NCBI GenBank assembly: GCA_001803645.1 | Contig: MHDW01000042.1 | Span: forward strand, 1 to 7,804 | Length of the DNA stretch: 7,804 bases | Direction of reading: 5' to 3' | Source of the DNA: Nitrospirae bacterium GWC2_42_7 | Lineage (GTDB): Bacteria; Nitrospirota; Thermodesulfovibrionia; Thermodesulfovibrionales; UBA6898 | Part shown: positions 5,783 to 7,804 of the stretch, piece by piece | How the letters are laid out: each line of letters starts with the position of its first letter | Position numbering within the stretch: the first letter of the stretch is position 1 | Notes under the pieces: model-generated | Database searches by the model: none | Told to the model about the DNA's origin: nothing | The model's input: the letters and a program-made list of their open reading frames with translations, nothing else | Translations under genes and position numbers: made by a program

Positions 5783-6454
5783 TCAATCCAGTATCTTCCA
5801 GACATCAACATCCCCTCCGTGTTCGAACTTTATCCTGCCTGACGCTGCCCTGAAGATAACATCAGCGACATCAGCAGAAGGTCTTCCCTCGTATCCGCTC
5901 AGCCTGGTTGACGTCATATCAGGATTTATACTGCAGATTCTCAGGCGGGGATACTCCTGCGCCAGGCCCTGAGTAAATCCCCTCACTCCGAACTTGGAGG
6001 CACAGTAGACCACCATTTCAGGATAGCTCTCTTTACCTGCGGCGCTGGCGATATTGATAACTGACTTCCTGACAAAAGGAATGGCTGCATGCGTCATCTT
6101 GATGAGCCCCTCCAGATTGGTTCTTATCTGCCGCTCTATGTCCCTTGACGTCTGTTTTTTAAAGAGGTCAAAGCGTCCTGTCCCTGCATTATTGACCAGG
6201 ACATCTATCCCTCCGAATTTCCTGACTGCTTTTTTCAGTGCCGAGACTATACTTCCGGAATCCGTCACATCCAGATGAAGAAGGAGCGTGTCAGAAGCCC
6301 CTAATTTTATGCAGTGTTTTTCCGCCATCACGCCTCTTTTTTCCCCTTTATAATAGGTAAGCACAATTTTTGCCCCGGCAGAAGCGAACCTGTAGGCGGT
6401 TTCCCTCCCTATTCCCGAACTTGAACCGGTTATGAATATCACCTGATTTTTCAA
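5783..6454 (-). CDS. Classical short-chain dehydrogenase/reductase (SDR)
   Basis: A 223-residue NAD(P)(H)-dependent oxidoreductase of the classical SDR family, cytosolic. Visible are the cofactor motif TGSSSGIG (9-16), the DVT segment (62-64), NNAG (88-91), the catalytic-tetrad Asn113, Ser137 in NIASAAG, and YCASK with Tyr150 and Lys154. INPDMTSTRL follows, where the usual PG is replaced by PD. It is somewhat shorter than the usual ~250 residues, the shortening being at the C-terminal substrate side. The start is TTG at 6454, supported by AAGGAAG (6461-6467) at 6 nt spacing. Substrate is not predictable. The S4 gene lies 198 nt upstream on the same strand, so cotranscription is uncertain. Confidence 0.92.
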   Translation of the reverse strand: MKNQVIFITGSSSGIGRETAYRFASAGAKIVLTYYKGEKRGVMAEKHCIKLGASDTLLLHLDVTDSGSIVSALKKAVRKFGGIDVLVNNAGTGRFDLFKKQTSRDIERQIRTNLEGLIKMTHAAIPFVRKSVINIASAAGKESYPEMVVYCASKFGVRGFTQGLAQEYPRLRICSINPDMTSTRLSGYEGRPSADVADVIFRAASGRIKFEHGGDVDVWKILD

Positions 6455-6652
6455 TCTAGCCTTCCTTTTTTAATGGTTCCATCTGTCTTCACAGCTATCG
6501 ATTTATTAAAGTTTATCAAATTCATACAGAGAAGCAACCCCTGATCTTCGGCACTATGGATTCCGGCTTTCGCGATTCAAAACAGGACAAGATACAATAG
6601 AGCGGGTAACCCTGCAAACTTCCGGGCTTTCTTGTTCAAACTTTATTGCGGA

Positions 6653-6862
6653 TTATTTGACGATGATCTGGTGGCCTTCAAACTCAACTGTCTGTCCTGT
6701 GCGTATTTTACAGCGTTTGCGTAATTCAACTGTACCATTAACCTTAACACGGCCTTCAGCAATCACAGTCTTTGCCGCCCCCCCGCTCTCGCACAGCCCG
6801 GTGACTTTCAACAGGTTGTTAAGCTCAATAAATTCATGGCCTTCTAATTTAAACTCTTCCAT
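6653..6862 (-). CDS. S4-domain RNA-binding mini-protein, YbcJ-like
   Basis: A 69-residue protein made of a single S4 RNA-binding fold. The pattern FIELNNLLKVTGLCESGGAAKTVIAEGRVKVNGTVELRKRCKIRTG (split here only to name it: helix 11-20, SGGAAK 26-31, EGRVKVNG 36-43, RKRCKIRTG 48-56) is that of the YbcJ/YaaA-type S4 proteins. These bind structured RNA, but their precise role is not well defined. GAGGGA sits about 6 nt before the ATG. The toxin gene ends 59 nt upstream on the same strand, so readthrough from the toxin-antitoxin promoter is possible; a possible own -10 TATAGT is seen upstream without a good -35. Its 5' end is duplicated in front of the J-protein gene. Confidence 0.88.
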   Translation of the reverse strand: MEEFKLEGHEFIELNNLLKVTGLCESGGAAKTVIAEGRVKVNGTVELRKRCKIRTGQTVEFEGHQIIVK

Positions 6863-6921
6863 TAATTGTCCCTCAAATATACTATATTTACGATTCTCAC
6901 AGACGGGTTAAAATCATGTTT

Positions 6922-7323
6922 TTATCTTCTGAAGGAATATAGAAATCCGGAGATTCTCGTAATGCCTATACCTTTAAATTGCTTCAGGTCAAGAAGATGT
7001 TTGTCACCTGTGACAATAAGGTCAGCCCCGGCCTCTTTAGCACACTCAAGAATTCTGTTATCAGGAGCATCCGAGAGTATGTTAAGCCTGCAGACAGGCT
7101 TTAAAACCGTTGCAACCCTGCTGATCTGTTTAAGTGCAGCAGTAATCCTGAGATCATCCCACAAAAACTTCTCCCTGAGTTTTTTTGCTGTTTCCGTGAG
7201 GACCGCTACAGATGTGTACAGCTTTACCTGGCCGTCAACAGCCAGAAGATATGCCTCTTCAGCCTTGCTGCCGGGCGATATAAAAGCAGAAATATAGACA
7301 TTGGTATCAAATACAACCTTCAC
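6922..7323 (-). CDS. PIN-domain toxin (ribonuclease) of a type II toxin-antitoxin pair
   Basis: A 133-residue PIN-fold protein. The acidic residues expected for metal-dependent RNA cleavage are present: Asp6 in VVFDTNVYISAF, Glu44 in VLTETAKKL, Asp88 in SDAPDNRILECA, and Asp107 in ADLIVTGDKHLL. The arrangement matches the group annotated as PIN-family toxin-antitoxin toxins (COG1569-like), of usual length. All catalytic positions are intact, so it should be active when free of antitoxin. The start is GTG at 7323, only 2 nt after the antitoxin stop, with GAAGG upstream inside the antitoxin gene, a coupled arrangement typical of such pairs. RNA target unknown. Confidence 0.9.
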   Translation of the reverse strand: MKVVFDTNVYISAFISPGSKAEEAYLLAVDGQVKLYTSVAVLTETAKKLREKFLWDDLRITAALKQISRVATVLKPVCRLNILSDAPDNRILECAKEAGADLIVTGDKHLLDLKQFKGIGITRISGFLYSFRR

Positions 7324-7325
7324 GC

Positions 7326-7571
7326 CTACCGGCCTTCAAATATCAGTTTCTCTATGTTTTTTTCAGTAAGCTTCAGCTCCATGGCCTTTTTTGCGCCGTA
7401 TTTCTGAAGTTCAAAGAATTCTTCCCTGAGTTTTTCTTCCTTATAAAACATAAAGACCTCTCTGAAAAGCTGGCTTATGGTCTCACCTTTTGACTTGGCA
7501 AGTTTTCTGTATTCCTTTGCAGTGTCCGGCGGTACGGACAATGTCATTACAACCCTCTGCCTCGACGGCAT
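7326..7571 (-). CDS. Ribbon-helix-helix (CopG-like) antitoxin
   Basis: An 81-residue protein with an N-terminal ribbon-helix-helix DNA-binding unit: strand QRVVMTLSV (5-13), helix 1 PDTAKEYRKLAKSKG (15-29), and helix 2 TISQLFREVFMFYKEEKL (31-48). The charged C-terminal part (about 49-81) is the likely toxin-neutralising segment. The start at ATG 7571 is well supported by AAGGAGGTGG on the minus strand (7579-7588). The toxin starts 2 nt after its stop. RHH antitoxins usually repress their own operon as dimers; direct repeats and a small palindrome sit between the promoter and this gene, fitting that habit. Confidence 0.88.
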   Translation of the reverse strand: MPSRQRVVMTLSVPPDTAKEYRKLAKSKGETISQLFREVFMFYKEEKLREEFFELQKYGAKKAMELKLTEKNIEKLIFEGR

Positions 7572-7591
7572 AACAAGCCACCTCCTTTATG

Positions 7592-7610
7592 GTATTACTT
7601 TGTATTACAA
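7592..7610. promoter_or_regulatory. Operator candidate for the antitoxin
   Basis: On the + strand GTATTAC (7592-7598) and GTATTAC (7602-7608) are direct repeats at 10-bp spacing, one helical turn. The second lies within the palindrome TTGTA-T-TACAA (7600-7610). The site overlaps the -10 and start of the antitoxin promoter, as expected for RHH autorepression. Confidence 0.55.
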
Positions 7611-7636
7611 TAGCAGGTAAAACAGCGGCGTGTCAA
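7607..7636 (-). promoter_or_regulatory. Sigma-70-type promoter of the toxin-antitoxin operon
   Basis: Reading on the minus strand, a perfect TTGACA (7636-7631) is followed after 18 nt by TATTGT (7612-7607, 4 of 6 matches). It lies 36 nt upstream of the antitoxin ATG, with AAGGAGGTGG in between. Confidence 0.65.
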
Positions 7637-7680
7637 TCGATGGAGAACGCCTGAAAAGTTGGACCAGTCAGGAAGTTTTT

Positions 7681-7799
7681 GCCCGCTTGAGGGGCGATCT
7701 TTCTTGTTAACTTTTCTGCTTCAGTCTTGCAGACTTTTTGCTTTCCCGCTTGCCATGCTTGCAAATTATTATATTTGAATGATCCGTTTGTCACGGATC
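7681..7799. repeat. REP-like hairpins and degenerate repeat fragments at right edge
   Basis: The end of the window is non-coding. GCCCGCTTGAGGGGC followed by GATCTTTCTT (7681-7705) resembles 281-305 of the trpE-trpG element (CCCGCTTG, GGG and ATCTTTCTT are shared in order). TTTCCCGCTTG recurs at 7742-7752. A 19-nt hairpin GATCCGTTTGTCACGGATC (7781-7799) has a perfect 7-bp stem with loop TTGTC, the same size and a similar loop to the 279-297 hairpin. A weak AGTCT-tgc-AGACT-TTTT hairpin lies at 7723-7739. These look like degenerate relatives or another copy of the same repeat class, running off the window. Confidence 0.4.
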
Positions 7800-7804
7800 G
7801 AGAC

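Noticed and set aside
6541..6590. GGATTCCGGCTTTCGCGATTC as another copy of the REP-like hairpin
   Set aside because: Stem pairing is broken and similarity to the clear copy is too weak to separate from chance.
6866..7297. A 143-codon + strand open frame opposite the PIN toxin
   Set aside because: It lies antisense to a clear PIN domain, has low-complexity Ser/Leu-rich translation with no motif, and no ribosome binding site; it is a shadow of the real gene.
7649..7673. CCTGA...TCAGG inverted repeat with AAGTTGGACCA, considered as an insertion-sequence end
   Set aside because: Only 5-bp arms, no transposase fragment nearby and no matching second end in the window.

Overview
This window looks like a piece of a Gram-negative bacterial chromosome of moderate GC content, with strong AGGAGG-type ribosome binding sites and recognisable sigma-70-type promoters. 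The mix of a trp operon end, a YkgJ-type cysteine-cluster protein, an S4 mini-protein, an RHH-PIN pair and small paired-hairpin repeats would suit an environmental anaerobe such as a Nitrospirota or deltaproteobacterial-type lineage. That placement is an impression from gene style, not a proven assignment. I see no rRNA, tRNA, CRISPR array, phage gene or complete insertion sequence.

Left part (1-950, + strand): the 3' end of trpE, then a paired-hairpin repeat, then complete trpG. These encode the two subunits of anthranilate synthase. No trpD or trpC follows. Next (951-2596, + strand) is a two-gene unit: a GbsR/MarR-type regulator and an NAD(P)-binding extended/atypical SDR protein. A clear promoter precedes it, with a perfect 18-bp palindrome at the predicted transcription start, which implies local regulation of the unit. 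A 10-bp-stem hairpin (2654-2680) separates it from the convergent next gene.

Middle (2692-5497): a minus-strand YkgJ-family cysteine-cluster protein diverges from a + strand 242-residue protein of unknown function that has its own HxCx2Cx8C motif. The promoter of the latter lies so close to its ATG that a leaderless mRNA is predicted. It converges, with a 12-bp gap, on a minus-strand J-domain/coiled-coil protein. Directly upstream of the J-protein is a 21-codon reading frame whose first 28 nt are a near copy (26/28) of the start of the S4 gene found 1.4 kb away.

The interval 5498-5782 carries no convincing gene. It does hold a strong + strand intrinsic-terminator shape with no gene in front of it, and a three-copy CGCCAAATAA repeat. 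Right part (5783-7571, all minus strand): a classical short-chain dehydrogenase with a TTG start, a YbcJ-like S4 RNA-binding mini-protein, and a CopG-like antitoxin/PIN toxin pair with its own promoter and operator-like repeats. The last ~180 nt are non-coding and contain sequence resembling the trpE-trpG repeat.

The window is mostly ordinary accessory and housekeeping material. The observations most worth following are the duplicated S4 5' end fused in front of the J-protein, the regulator palindrome, the predicted leaderless Cys-motif protein and the orphan terminator.
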